Part shown: piece by piece, positions 18,101 through 27,532 of the stretch
Numbering within the stretch: the first letter of the stretch is position 1
How the letters are laid out: each line of letters opens with the position of its first letter
Assembly: GCA_020445255.1 (NCBI GenBank)
Contig: JAGRGY010000010.1
Location: 1-47,453, forward strand
DNA length: 47,453 nucleotides
Reading direction: 5' to 3'
From: Gammaproteobacteria bacterium
Lineage (GTDB): Bacteria > Pseudomonadota > Gammaproteobacteria > Chromatiales > Chromatiaceae
The notes under the pieces: generated by a model
Databases searched by the model: none
Told to the model about the DNA's origin: nothing
What the model saw: only the letters and a program-made list of their open reading frames with translations
Position numbers and translations under genes: made by a program

Positions 18101-20172
18101 CGTTCCGCCGCAAGTACCCGCTGCGCCCGTACGGGCTGGACAGCAACGGCAATGCCGACGACAGTCCGAGCGAGGCGATCGACGCGCGCGACGTCGTCGA
18201 CGGGGTCGCTCTGCTGGAGGCCGGCAGCAAGGCCGTCAACACCGTGCCGCCGGGCGACCGGCCGACCGTGCAGGCACTGGTCGACGACCTGACCGGCCTG
18301 TGGGATGCCGTCGCCGACCTCAGCATCGCCGAGGCGACCTACCAGATCGCGCAGGGCAACGTCGATCGCGCGGCCGCCGCGCTGTCAGTACTCGACAAGC
18401 AGACCGCGCCCGTCGAGTCGCAGGTCGGCGACTCGCCGCGCGATGGCGCCACCTACACCCAGCGCGTCGCGCTGTTGCTGCCGACTGGCGGAGCGGCACC
18501 GGCCGGCTGGACCGATGATGCGATCGCGGGCGCCGAGCCGACGCTGAACGCCTGGCTGGCGCAGCTGATCGGCGACCCGATGCGCTTCGTACTGCGCGGG
18601 CGGGTGTTCGTCGACGACGCCCTCCAGAACGACCCGATCGAACTCGACCCGTCCGCACTCGGGCTGTCACCACTGGCGCTGATGTATGCGCTCGACGCAC
18701 CCGGTGGCGCACGCACTGATGCACGTGTTGGCGCGGCGGGCGGCGGCGCGGCACCGGACGGCTCGCCGAGCGAGCTCAGCCGGCTGCGCCTGGCGCTGGC
18801 CGAGGCGATGTCGACGCTCGCCGTCAATGCGCACGGCACCCAGGCCTACGTGCACATCGAGGAACTGCCCGCCAACAGCAGCGAACGCGGTCTCGTGCAC
18901 CTCGAGGCGCTGCTCGGACTCGCGCGACGCCTGATCGCGAACGCACGCCCGGCCGTGCGCACGGACCTCGCCGTGATCGAAGGCAACTTCGGCAGCGACA
19001 ATACCGAGGGCGACTACCCCGGCGTCGATCACGCCGAACTCGACGCGCGCGCCGACTCCGCGAGCACCGCATTCACCGGTCTTGCCGACACGCTGATCGC
19101 CGCACTGCCCGCCGACGATGCGTCGCCGGTCAATGCCGCCGCGATCGAGGCCGCGCTGGCGCCGTTGCGCCCGTACAACGTGCTCGGTGTCGAGCGCGAG
19201 GCGCACCGCAGCTTCCCGACTCAGGCCGCCTACGACGCGTCGGTGCGTGAACGCGGCCGCCTCGCCAAGGGCGATATCGACGCGCGCCTGGCCGGGATCA
19301 CCGACCAGCGCGCCACGGCCACCGCGGCCGGCGCGACGCCAGCGGCCATTGTGCAGGCGGCGATCGACACGCTGAAGATCGTGTTCGGCCGGCAGTTCGT
19401 CGTCGTGCCGCGTTTCACGCTGGGCGACGCGGTGGGCACCGTCAACGCCAGCCTCGCCGCGCAGGCCGCACTGACCCGCAACGATCCCGTCGCCGTCCCG
19501 GGCTGGCTGCCGAAGATGGCCAAGGTACGCGACGGCGTCGAGAACCTGCAGGGCCTGTTGCTGGGCCGCGAGATGCTCGTGGGCCGCTTCGCCGACGACT
19601 GCTTCGGCGTGCTGCAGTCGCCGGCCGCCGAAAACCCCGTGTGGGCGGCGCTGCCCGAGGCCTGGCCCGATGCACCCGGCGACGACATCACCACAACCGA
19701 CGTCCTCGCCGGCAGCCGTGCACGCCCGGAACTGGCGGTCGCCGTGCATGCGCCCAACGGCCTGCCGGCATCGCTTGCCGTCGACGCGGCGCTGGCCGGC
19801 CTGGTGTGTGACGACTGGGCCGAGACCGTGCCGTCGCATACGAGTACCGCAGCGATCGCTTTCCACTATGACGCACCGGGCGCGCGTCCGCCGCAGTCGA
19901 TCCTGCTCGCGGTACCGCCGCGTCGCGGCATGCCGAACTGGACCTTCGACGACGTGCTGGCGACGATCGACGCGACCATCGCGCTGGCGCGCATCCGCGC
20001 CGTCAACCCGGCGCAGCTGACCGGCTCGGTCAACCTGGCGCTGCCGATGAACGTCATCCCGGACAGCAAAGCGCCGACCCTTCCCGGCCTCAACATCGGC
20101 CTGATGGTGAAGGACGTCTACCAGACCCTGAACACCACCGCGCTTGGCATCGTCGCCAAGGGCAAGATCTGA
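15175..20172 (+). CDS. Giant conserved protein of unknown function (1665 aa), third gene of the operon
   Basis: An ATG start follows GGAGACGCTGAACC. Residues about 8-95 are a charged coiled coil. Near 108 is ALLPVRLETRY followed by LQIRIYPDAINI. Further blocks are RVANQPYGILPVV near 497, RLDAWITSQATRRLASLRAG near 842, GIHVGAWGFVEDL near 873 and LMPSLRHAAAAAILRSGYLS near 900. Then comes a helical region with ALLGYRFERGLRDG. A Pro-rich loop (PPPSPPPG) sits near 402. There is no signal peptide, membrane helix, ATP-binding motif or metal motif. I recognise these blocks as conserved among large uncharacterised proteins in diverse bacteria, but I know no function. The next gene begins 15 bases after the stop. 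Size and order suggest a scaffold or tape-like component, which is speculative. Confidence 0.78.
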   Translation: MSRPSQFDAIQALRAQRVQADRDLAAATVAVEQAKRERDRLVTRGADKGLIDKAAKAFTQATNLYTAARGARLALVDQLAAESAKAAANLQQALTLFESLEGDLPIALLPVRLETRYTANTLQIRIYPDAINIQAHTEGLTETEQKAAQAYWEAVWNARPPRNTDEADPGFETDEQYRMRQQRPEALWAEMVKALRAPRASFIVRVMRPANAVLLDEPGIPPAPPSFPVDVATGSRLSAQPIAAMLPDRFCAVGYAPNGKIAFRRFGSVVPDVLAMSPVVAPGDPVPPEQAESPFSGESAWLSDFAEAEKFGMGITIRKADISLAGYDLNSGLSRLVVVGIDWTLGPDDSAAGIGALLEANGASGGIGFLPIGTPTNNTRAQGAGHSPAFERDPTQNAAPPPSPPPGTRAIDALRTAFGIRAADFDSEHIGNAELDETDLSGHMINTLYRGMAGNYIEEYWTRADDDGASEDTLSNIRDHVVGYVRPAGPLQPIRVANQPYGILPVVAADRYQPDPGFEQGLNDLLTLLRPSWENNVGKVPRFDGTAASTNLLLRQGPWAQSRSYREISKDTLGSAVQGSVGQFQYDVRMVSNSLFMQMAAAVQGVDSVNAAQLATLAISAITLQPEPSQLPTTLPWVQADTEITSREAAPDTHLPDDANYIQDLADAIDDGKNIKGATAQLRKAPSLLAGLLAYSVDQQADKAAELFLHQTIKTRKPAAKTRKFGTPMTLGIDSRFEDEQSFAITHAGELSTIRLDRVTGDDSVTAHAVKQAAAVYKGNNITLTAWHEHAFSDLLQQWKIHSPRHTRDLASVRASLDALKGRTVGELDWALRTTLDVFDWRLDAWITSQATRRLASLRAGKDGDGEPVINNGIHVGAWGFVEDLKPDPAGNRESLGHMLMPSLRHAAAAAILRSGYLSNDPAARKAYDLDLSSQRVRAAKAVFEGLAQGQALAALLGYRFERGLRDGLLGAYIVTFRRKYPLRPYGLDSNGNADDSPSEAIDARDVVDGVALLEAGSKAVNTVPPGDRPTVQALVDDLTGLWDAVADLSIAEATYQIAQGNVDRAAAALSVLDKQTAPVESQVGDSPRDGATYTQRVALLLPTGGAAPAGWTDDAIAGAEPTLNAWLAQLIGDPMRFVLRGRVFVDDALQNDPIELDPSALGLSPLALMYALDAPGGARTDARVGAAGGGAAPDGSPSELSRLRLALAEAMSTLAVNAHGTQAYVHIEELPANSSERGLVHLEALLGLARRLIANARPAVRTDLAVIEGNFGSDNTEGDYPGVDHAELDARADSASTAFTGLADTLIAALPADDASPVNAAAIEAALAPLRPYNVLGVEREAHRSFPTQAAYDASVRERGRLAKGDIDARLAGITDQRATATAAGATPAAIVQAAIDTLKIVFGRQFVVVPRFTLGDAVGTVNASLAAQAALTRNDPVAVPGWLPKMAKVRDGVENLQGLLLGREMLVGRFADDCFGVLQSPAAENPVWAALPEAWPDAPGDDITTTDVLAGSRARPELAVAVHAPNGLPASLAVDAALAGLVCDDWAETVPSHTSTAAIAFHYDAPGARPPQSILLAVPPRRGMPNWTFDDVLATIDATIALARIRAVNPAQLTGSVNLALPMNVIPDSKAPTLPGLNIGLMVKDVYQTLNTTALGIVAKGKI

Positions 20173-20187
20173 ACGGCGGGACGCATC

Positions 20188-22137
20188 ATGGCATCGATCA
20201 AAATCGACAAGGCGATCGCGCAGCAGTCGATCGACACGATCGGCAAGCTGAAATACATCGAGCCCGAGATCCCGCTGAACTTCCGCCTTGAGGTCGATCC
20301 ACGCGGCGACAGCTACGACGAGGCGCTGGCCGCGCGCGTCGCCGATCCGCTGTGGATGCTGTCGCGGCAGTGGCAGTTCCGCGAGTTCGCCGGCGAGGAC
20401 GCCGGGACGCCGGTCGACGTGACCTACCGTCTGAACGGCACGCCGGTACTCGGCTACGCCCCCGGTCTGGATCCGACGGACGCCGACTTCGCCGCGTTCA
20501 CGGCCGGTGACGTGCCACTCGAGGCGCGTGTCGAGGCCGAACCGCTGCTCGCCTCGGGCGCGCACCCGAAGGCCAACATCGAGGCGGGGCAGGTCCTGCG
20601 CCGCTACTGCGCGAATGCCGGCCGCGACGACATCGCGCAGGCCGCGCAGCAGGCCTATCCAGGCACGCTGGACATGCCGCCCGACCCACTGAGCGACGTC
20701 GCCGGTATGCTGTGGCACCTGCTGCTCGACGGCAATGGCATCGACGCAATCGCGCTGGCGACGGATCTGCGTGCCAGTCGCAAACCCGATGGCACGCTGG
20801 CCGCGCTGCCAGCGGCGTTGTCGGCGGCCGGTCTGGCGATGGACGCGGCGCCGGTATTGCAACAGTGGCTGCGCTGGATGGACGACTATATCGTCGAGCC
20901 CGACGCGAATCCGGCCTGGCAGTCGAATCGCTTCGAGTACGCCTTCGAACTTGCCGCCGGTGCGAATAAGCAGCGCGTGCGCCTGGATGCACAGGAATAC
21001 GTCGACGGCCGCATCGACTGGCACGACTTCGACACACGTGCCGGACGCGGTGGTCGGCGCGGCATCCTGCCTGACGTCGACGCACGCCCGCTCGACGACC
21101 CCAAGCCGCGTTCGTCGATCGCCAACCCGATCCAGTACGGCGGTATGCCGGCGATGCGTTTCTGGGAGTTCGAGGACGGCCAGGTCAACTTCGCCCGCCT
21201 GCAGGCGGGTCCGCTCGACCTGGTACGCATGATGGTCGCCGAGTACGCGCTGGTGCACGGCAACGACTGGTTCCTGGTCCCCGCGCGCGTGCGCGCCGGT
21301 GGCCTGTACCGGGTGCGCGACATGCAGGTGCGCGACACGTTCGGCCGCGTGACCCAGGTGGCTCCGGTCGCCAACGAGCCCGACAGCCGGTGGCGCCTGC
21401 ACGGCCTGGTCGACCTCGGCAGCGGCGACGCCGACGGTAGCGTGCTGTTCGTGCCGCCACCGCTGTCCGATACGCTCGAGGGCGACGCGCTCGAAGAGGT
21501 CGCCCTGGTGCGCGACGAGATGGCCAACCTCGCGTGGGCAATCGAGACGCGCGTGCAGGGCACCAGCGGCGAACCGCTCGACCGCCGCCTCGAGGACCAG
21601 CGCTACAGCCTCGGTCAGCAGCCGAACGTGCCGAGCACCGACGCGAACCTGGTGTACCGTCTGATGACGCCGGTGCCCAGCCACTGGCTGCCGCTGATCC
21701 CGGTGCGCAGGCCGGGCAGCCTGTCACTGGATATCCAGCTCCAGCGCGCCGGCATGAAGCGCTTCTATCGCATCGACGCCGCAGCCATGGCGGCGATCGA
21801 CGGCTACGCCGAGTTCATCGACCGTCTGCGCAATTCGCCCGAGTTCGTGACGGCGCTGCCGGTCGACCCGAACAACCCCGACATCCAGGTGTTCGTGTTC
21901 CACCCGCGCGGCCTGCTGCTGCGCGCCGACCCGACGCTGGACATCACCGCCGACTCGCTGTTCATAGAGGAGGAGGAGGTGCCGCGTGCCGGCATCCATG
22001 TCGAGCGCCGCTTCAACTACGCACGCACCGCCGACGGCCGTGCCTGGCTGTGGTGCGGACGACGCAAGCGCGTCGGCCGCGGCGAGGCGTCGAGCGGCCT
22101 GCGCTTCGACATCGGCGTAGCACCAGGTCAGCGCTGA
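20188..22137 (+). CDS. Conserved protein of unknown function (649 aa), last gene of the operon
   Basis: The ATG start follows GGCGGGAC by a few bases and lies 15 bases after the preceding stop. Near residues 51-75 it has ADPLWMLSRQWQFREF followed by GEDAGTPV. Near 325-365 it reads MRFWEFEDGQVNFARL, then DLVRMMVAEYALVHGNDWFLVP, and near 485 VSHW-like text (MTPVPSHWLPLIPVRRPG). These aromatic-rich blocks mark another widespread family with no function known to me. There is no secretion signal or membrane helix. The C-terminal 60 residues are Arg-rich and could contact nucleic acid or an acidic partner (weak inference). Position and spacing tie it to the DUF6603 operon. Confidence 0.78.
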   Translation: MASIKIDKAIAQQSIDTIGKLKYIEPEIPLNFRLEVDPRGDSYDEALAARVADPLWMLSRQWQFREFAGEDAGTPVDVTYRLNGTPVLGYAPGLDPTDADFAAFTAGDVPLEARVEAEPLLASGAHPKANIEAGQVLRRYCANAGRDDIAQAAQQAYPGTLDMPPDPLSDVAGMLWHLLLDGNGIDAIALATDLRASRKPDGTLAALPAALSAAGLAMDAAPVLQQWLRWMDDYIVEPDANPAWQSNRFEYAFELAAGANKQRVRLDAQEYVDGRIDWHDFDTRAGRGGRRGILPDVDARPLDDPKPRSSIANPIQYGGMPAMRFWEFEDGQVNFARLQAGPLDLVRMMVAEYALVHGNDWFLVPARVRAGGLYRVRDMQVRDTFGRVTQVAPVANEPDSRWRLHGLVDLGSGDADGSVLFVPPPLSDTLEGDALEEVALVRDEMANLAWAIETRVQGTSGEPLDRRLEDQRYSLGQQPNVPSTDANLVYRLMTPVPSHWLPLIPVRRPGSLSLDIQLQRAGMKRFYRIDAAAMAAIDGYAEFIDRLRNSPEFVTALPVDPNNPDIQVFVFHPRGLLLRADPTLDITADSLFIEEEEVPRAGIHVERRFNYARTADGRAWLWCGRRKRVGRGEASSGLRFDIGVAPGQR

Positions 22138-22478
22138 CACGCCGCCGTTCCCCGTCGTAGGCTGCGGCCAGCGGTCGATCGCTACACCGACGGTGGCCAC
22201 GTCCATCGGGCACGTGGCGTCACGACTTGCGCGTTGAACACCACGGTTTCGGGACGCGTCACCGCCCTGTGCCGGCGGGGGCGCGATGCCGTGCCTGCAG
22301 TGGCGGTTCCTGCCGTTCCTCGAAGGGTGGTCCGCAGTCAAGGAATTTCTTGCACCGGGCTCTCCCGCGCTTCGGACACACGTGTATGCTGATGCGGTCC
22401 GGTCAGCATCGCGCTGGCAATCGCCGGGCTGTCGAATCGCGACCGGTCACCCCATCGTCTTCACGGGAGCACATCGGC
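22138..22478. other. 341-base gap after the giant operon
   Basis: There is no convincing gene. A 7-bp hairpin with stem GCCACGT/ACGTGGC lies at 22194-22216 without a T tract, so it is at most a weak terminator for the giant operon. A promoter for the following small gene should lie near 22380-22440 but is not clear. Confidence 0.4.
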
Positions 22479-22613
22479 ATGGCAAGTCACGAACAACGTT
22501 CCAACAAGGAAGCCAAGAAACAGCCTCAGCACTCGGCCAAGGAGAAGCGGGCAGCCAAGCGTGCAAAAAAACATGCGGGCGATCACCGTTCACCCATCGT
22601 GAGCAAGAGCTGA
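22479..22613 (+). CDS. Small, very basic Lys-rich protein (44 aa)
   Basis: The ATG follows GGGAG by 9 bases. The sequence is about one-third Lys/Arg (MASHEQRSNKEAKKQPQHSA, then KEKRAAKRAKKHA) with no hydrophobic core. It resembles the small Lys-rich orphan proteins found in many Proteobacteria. RNA, DNA or ribosome binding is plausible from composition only. The ribosome-binding site and the contrast in composition with its surroundings support it as a real gene. Confidence 0.6.
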   Translation: MASHEQRSNKEAKKQPQHSAKEKRAAKRAKKHAGDHRSPIVSKS

Positions 22614-22831
22614 CAGTCCTTACGTCACGCTACACAATCGCCCGTTGCCGCATCGGCCGAGATCCTCGCGATCAATCGGGTGTAGACAGTGGACTGCAGT
22701 GCAGCAGGTGGCCGCCTGTGGGCACGCACGGGTTGCGAAACGCTCTCCCCACCGATCAGTCGAACCGGCAGGGCGCCCCGGGACGTCGGTTTCCAATCGT
22801 GTCTCGTTGGCACGCCGCAGCGGCCATCAGA
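22614..22831. other. Convergent gap
   Basis: This 218-base stretch lies between the small basic gene and the minus-strand Rossmann-like gene. I see no gene, terminator or repeat in it. Confidence 0.4.
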
Positions 22832-23506
22832 TCAGAACGCGGCCGCGGCCTCGCCGGAAAATGTGGTGGGCGGGGGCATGCCCTTGCTGGCAGCTTTGTC
22901 GACCGCCTTGCGGTGGTCCATGTCGGCGGCGATGAAGCGAACCGGCTTGCCCGCGCGTCTGGCCCCCATCAATTCGTCGCGTGCCACGGCACCACCACCG
23001 ATAGCGATGATCATGTCGCTGCTGTCGACCATGGCCCGGGATGTCGGCGACAGCTCTGATCTTCCGTCGACGAAACCACCCCAGCTGTCATCCTCGACAT
23101 AGAACACGTGATCGACGCAGGACGAAAGTTCCGCCGCATAGCGCTTGGCCTGCGTCGACACGATGCCCGTCGTCGCAAAGCCGCGGCTTTTGGCGAGCTC
23201 GTAGACGGCACCGATGCCGTCGGGCGTCGCGCCGATATTGATGATCGTCTGTTCGGGTCGAAGGTCGTCGATGACCTTCGCCGCCGCGTCGAGCATGGCC
23301 GGCCGGTTTTCGTAGCCGGCGCCCGAATACCCGACGAACGTAACCACCGTCTTCTGCCGCCGTTCGAAGTATGCCACTACCTGTTGCGGGGTTGCGTACT
23401 CGACGACAGTGGCCAACGGGCAACCCGCGTCGCATGCGCCAGTCAAGCCAAATGCCAGCGTGGCCAGGGCCTGGACTCGCAGATCTCGACGACCTTCCCT
23501 TTGCAT
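22832..23506 (-). CDS. Rossmann-fold (SLOG/LOG-like) protein with an export-signal-like N-terminus
   Basis: The ATG at 23506 is fixed by a strong GGAGGT 6 bases upstream, giving 224 aa. Residues 1-27 look like a signal peptide (basic RREG..RR region, then ALATLAFGLTGAC); the TGAC could be an imperfect lipobox. From about 50 the protein shows alternating beta/alpha units: VVTFVGYSGAGYENRP, a middle block with INIGATPDGIGAVYELAKSR, and near 175 MIIAIGGGAVARDEL followed by ARRAGKPVRFIAADMDH. This resembles nucleotide-binding SLOG/LOG proteins but lacks the LOG PGGxGTxxE motif. An exported SLOG-like protein would be unusual. Ligand and function are unknown. It stands alone between convergent and spaced neighbours. 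Confidence 0.65.
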   Translation of the reverse strand: MQREGRRDLRVQALATLAFGLTGACDAGCPLATVVEYATPQQVVAYFERRQKTVVTFVGYSGAGYENRPAMLDAAAKVIDDLRPEQTIINIGATPDGIGAVYELAKSRGFATTGIVSTQAKRYAAELSSCVDHVFYVEDDSWGGFVDGRSELSPTSRAMVDSSDMIIAIGGGAVARDELMGARRAGKPVRFIAADMDHRKAVDKAASKGMPPPTTFSGEAAAAF

Positions 23507-23611
23507 GTTCCACCTCCGCGTTGTGAGTGATGCGCCGGTGCATGCACCCAGTCGTCGACCGGCATTTCTGCAACAGGGTTTCTGAACCGTCCGCCGCGTA
23601 TACCAGACCGG

Positions 23612-26114
<2,503 letters not shown>

Positions 26115-26129
26115 GCCGCCTGCCCTCCG

Positions 26130-26315
26130 CTAGCGCACAAGGTACAGCAGCACGAGGCCGGCCAGCATCGTTGCCAACCCGCCGTTGCGAAGCGTCTTGT
26201 CGTCCATTTCACCGACCATACGCACCATGTTGCGGAAACCGCCCGGACTCAGGAACGGCAGGATGCCCTCGAGCACCATCATCAGCGCCATTGCGGTCAG
26301 CAGGTCCTGCCACAT
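26130..26315 (-). CDS. DUF2065 small membrane protein (YjeT family)
   Basis: The protein is 61 aa when started at the ATG at 26315, which follows GGACGG; a longer frame begins inside a terminator-like hairpin and is not favoured. Two hydrophobic helices (about 3-18 and 44-60) flank a short loop with SPGGFRNMVR. YjeT-type proteins usually sit between hflC and purA, as here, but their function is not established. The start codon is only 10 bases after a run of nine T residues, so translation and transcription may both depend on how that leader folds. Confidence 0.88.
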   Translation of the reverse strand: MWQDLLTAMALMMVLEGILPFLSPGGFRNMVRMVGEMDDKTLRNGGLATMLAGLVLLYLVR

Positions 26316-26325
26316 CGTTCCGTCC

Positions 26326-26350
26326 AAAAAAAAACCGGGTACCACCCGGC
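26326..26350 (-). terminator. Rho-independent terminator or attenuator ahead of DUF2065-hisZ-purA
   Basis: On the minus strand a stem CCGGGT/ACCCGG with a 3-base loop is followed by nine T residues. It lies 310 bases after the hflC stop but only 10 bases before the DUF2065 ATG. No promoter fits between it and the gene, so it either attenuates read-through or is bypassed by promoters inside the next genes. Confidence 0.75.
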
Positions 26351-26659
26351 CTCATTGTGTTCGACCGTTGCTGGACGCGGCATATTGCGGGCTTTCCACC
26401 CCGGCGAACGGCGCGGATTTTCCCAGATCGCCCCGACCTTGTCCATTTGCGGCCGGCACCTCGCAGCTTCCAGCGACTGGCGCAAATCGGGTCGACGGGC
26501 AGGATCGGGCGCGACGCGCTTGCCGACGCGAGCTGTTGCCGAACCCTGCAGCGCAACGACGCACAATCCCGGCGGCCGGAGATTCCGTCACGAATTGCCG
26601 AATTGCACCGCGAACGACGGTCGGCACCGATACCGGCCGTCGCCCGGGGTCCGGACAGA
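26351..26659. other. Leader-like gap downstream of hflC
   Basis: This 309-base stretch ends in the terminator-like hairpin. Short minus-strand frames cross it, but they are Arg/Ala-rich without ribosome-binding sites. I see no His-codon run or tRNA. It is best read as an untranslated leader for DUF2065-hisZ-purA or as the trailer of hflC. Confidence 0.4.
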
Positions 26660-27532
26660 CTATCGCCGCTCGGTCGCGAAGAAGCGGAAGAACTCGGATT
26701 CCGGGTCCAGCACCATCATGCTGTCGCCGTCAGCGAACACATCGCGATAGGCGGTCAGGCTGCGCCAGAACGCATAGAACTCGGCGTCCTGCTGGAAGGC
26801 CTTGGCGTAAGTCTCGGCGGCCTGTGCGTCACCTTCGCCACGCAGTTTTTCCGCGTCCCGGTAAGCCGTCGACACGATCTCGACACGCTGGCGGTCGGCA
26901 TCGGCCTGGATCCGTTCCGCGGCCTCCGCACCCTCGGCACGCAACTCCGCCGCGACACGATGCCGCTCGGTGCGCATACGCTCGTAGATGTTCTCGCTGA
27001 TGTCGTCGGAGAAATCGATCTGCTTGACGCGCACGTCGACGATCTCCACGCCGAGGTCGGCTGCCTGCTCGTTGGCATTGCGTGCCAACGTGGCCATGAT
27101 CTCGGCGCGCTCGCCGGAGACCACTTCCTGTACCGTGCGCTTGCCGAACTCGTCGCGCAATGCCGCATTGATCCGCGCCGACAACAGGCGCGACGTCGTA
27201 TCGGAGCTGCCGCGCGTCGAGCGATAGAACTGGGCGACGTCGGAGATGCGCCATTTCACGTACGAGTTCACGACGACGAACTTCTTCTCGATGGTCAGGA
27301 AGCGCTCGGGATTCGCGTCCAGCGTCTGAATGCGCTTGTCGAACTTCACCACGTCCTGAATCACCGGCACCTTGAAATGCAGCCCGGGCTTGAAGTCAGC
27401 GTCGACGATTTCACCCAATCGCAACAGCAACGCTAGCTGTTGTTCCTGGACGACGAAAAATGCCGAACTCCCGGCCACCGCGAGTGCGGCGAGGACGATC
27501 AGCGCAAAGATACCTTTACCGGAATTCATCAC
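26660..27532 (-). CDS. hflC: HflC, subunit of the HflKC membrane complex
   Basis: This 290-aa SPFH/prohibitin protein has one N-terminal transmembrane helix (about 8-28) and a periplasmic SPFH domain (VVQEQQLALLLRLGEIVD...PGLHFKVP). A long charged helical region with AELRAEGAEAAERIQADADR follows. With HflK it encloses FtsH and modulates its proteolysis of membrane proteins. The start overlaps the hflK stop by four bases (ATGA), indicating translational coupling. A second ATG directly follows the first. Its stop lies 310 bases before the terminator-like hairpin. Confidence 0.96.
   Translation of the reverse strand: MMNSGKGIFALIVLAALAVAGSSAFFVVQEQQLALLLRLGEIVDADFKPGLHFKVPVIQDVVKFDKRIQTLDANPERFLTIEKKFVVVNSYVKWRISDVAQFYRSTRGSSDTTSRLLSARINAALRDEFGKRTVQEVVSGERAEIMATLARNANEQAADLGVEIVDVRVKQIDFSDDISENIYERMRTERHRVAAELRAEGAEAAERIQADADRQRVEIVSTAYRDAEKLRGEGDAQAAETYAKAFQQDAEFYAFWRSLTAYRDVFADGDSMMVLDPESEFFRFFATERR

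Noticed and set aside
18667..21684. A 1005-codon open frame on the minus strand opposite the 1665- and 649-aa genes
   Set aside because: It is rich in Arg, His, Val and Gly with no domain pattern, typical of a GC-rich antisense frame, while the plus strand has ribosome-binding sites and conserved blocks.
26351..26460. Possible tRNA fragment downstream of hflC (translated text reads SSNGRT, often seen over tRNA genes)
   Set aside because: GTTCGA is present in one orientation, but no acceptor, D or anticodon stems can be paired.
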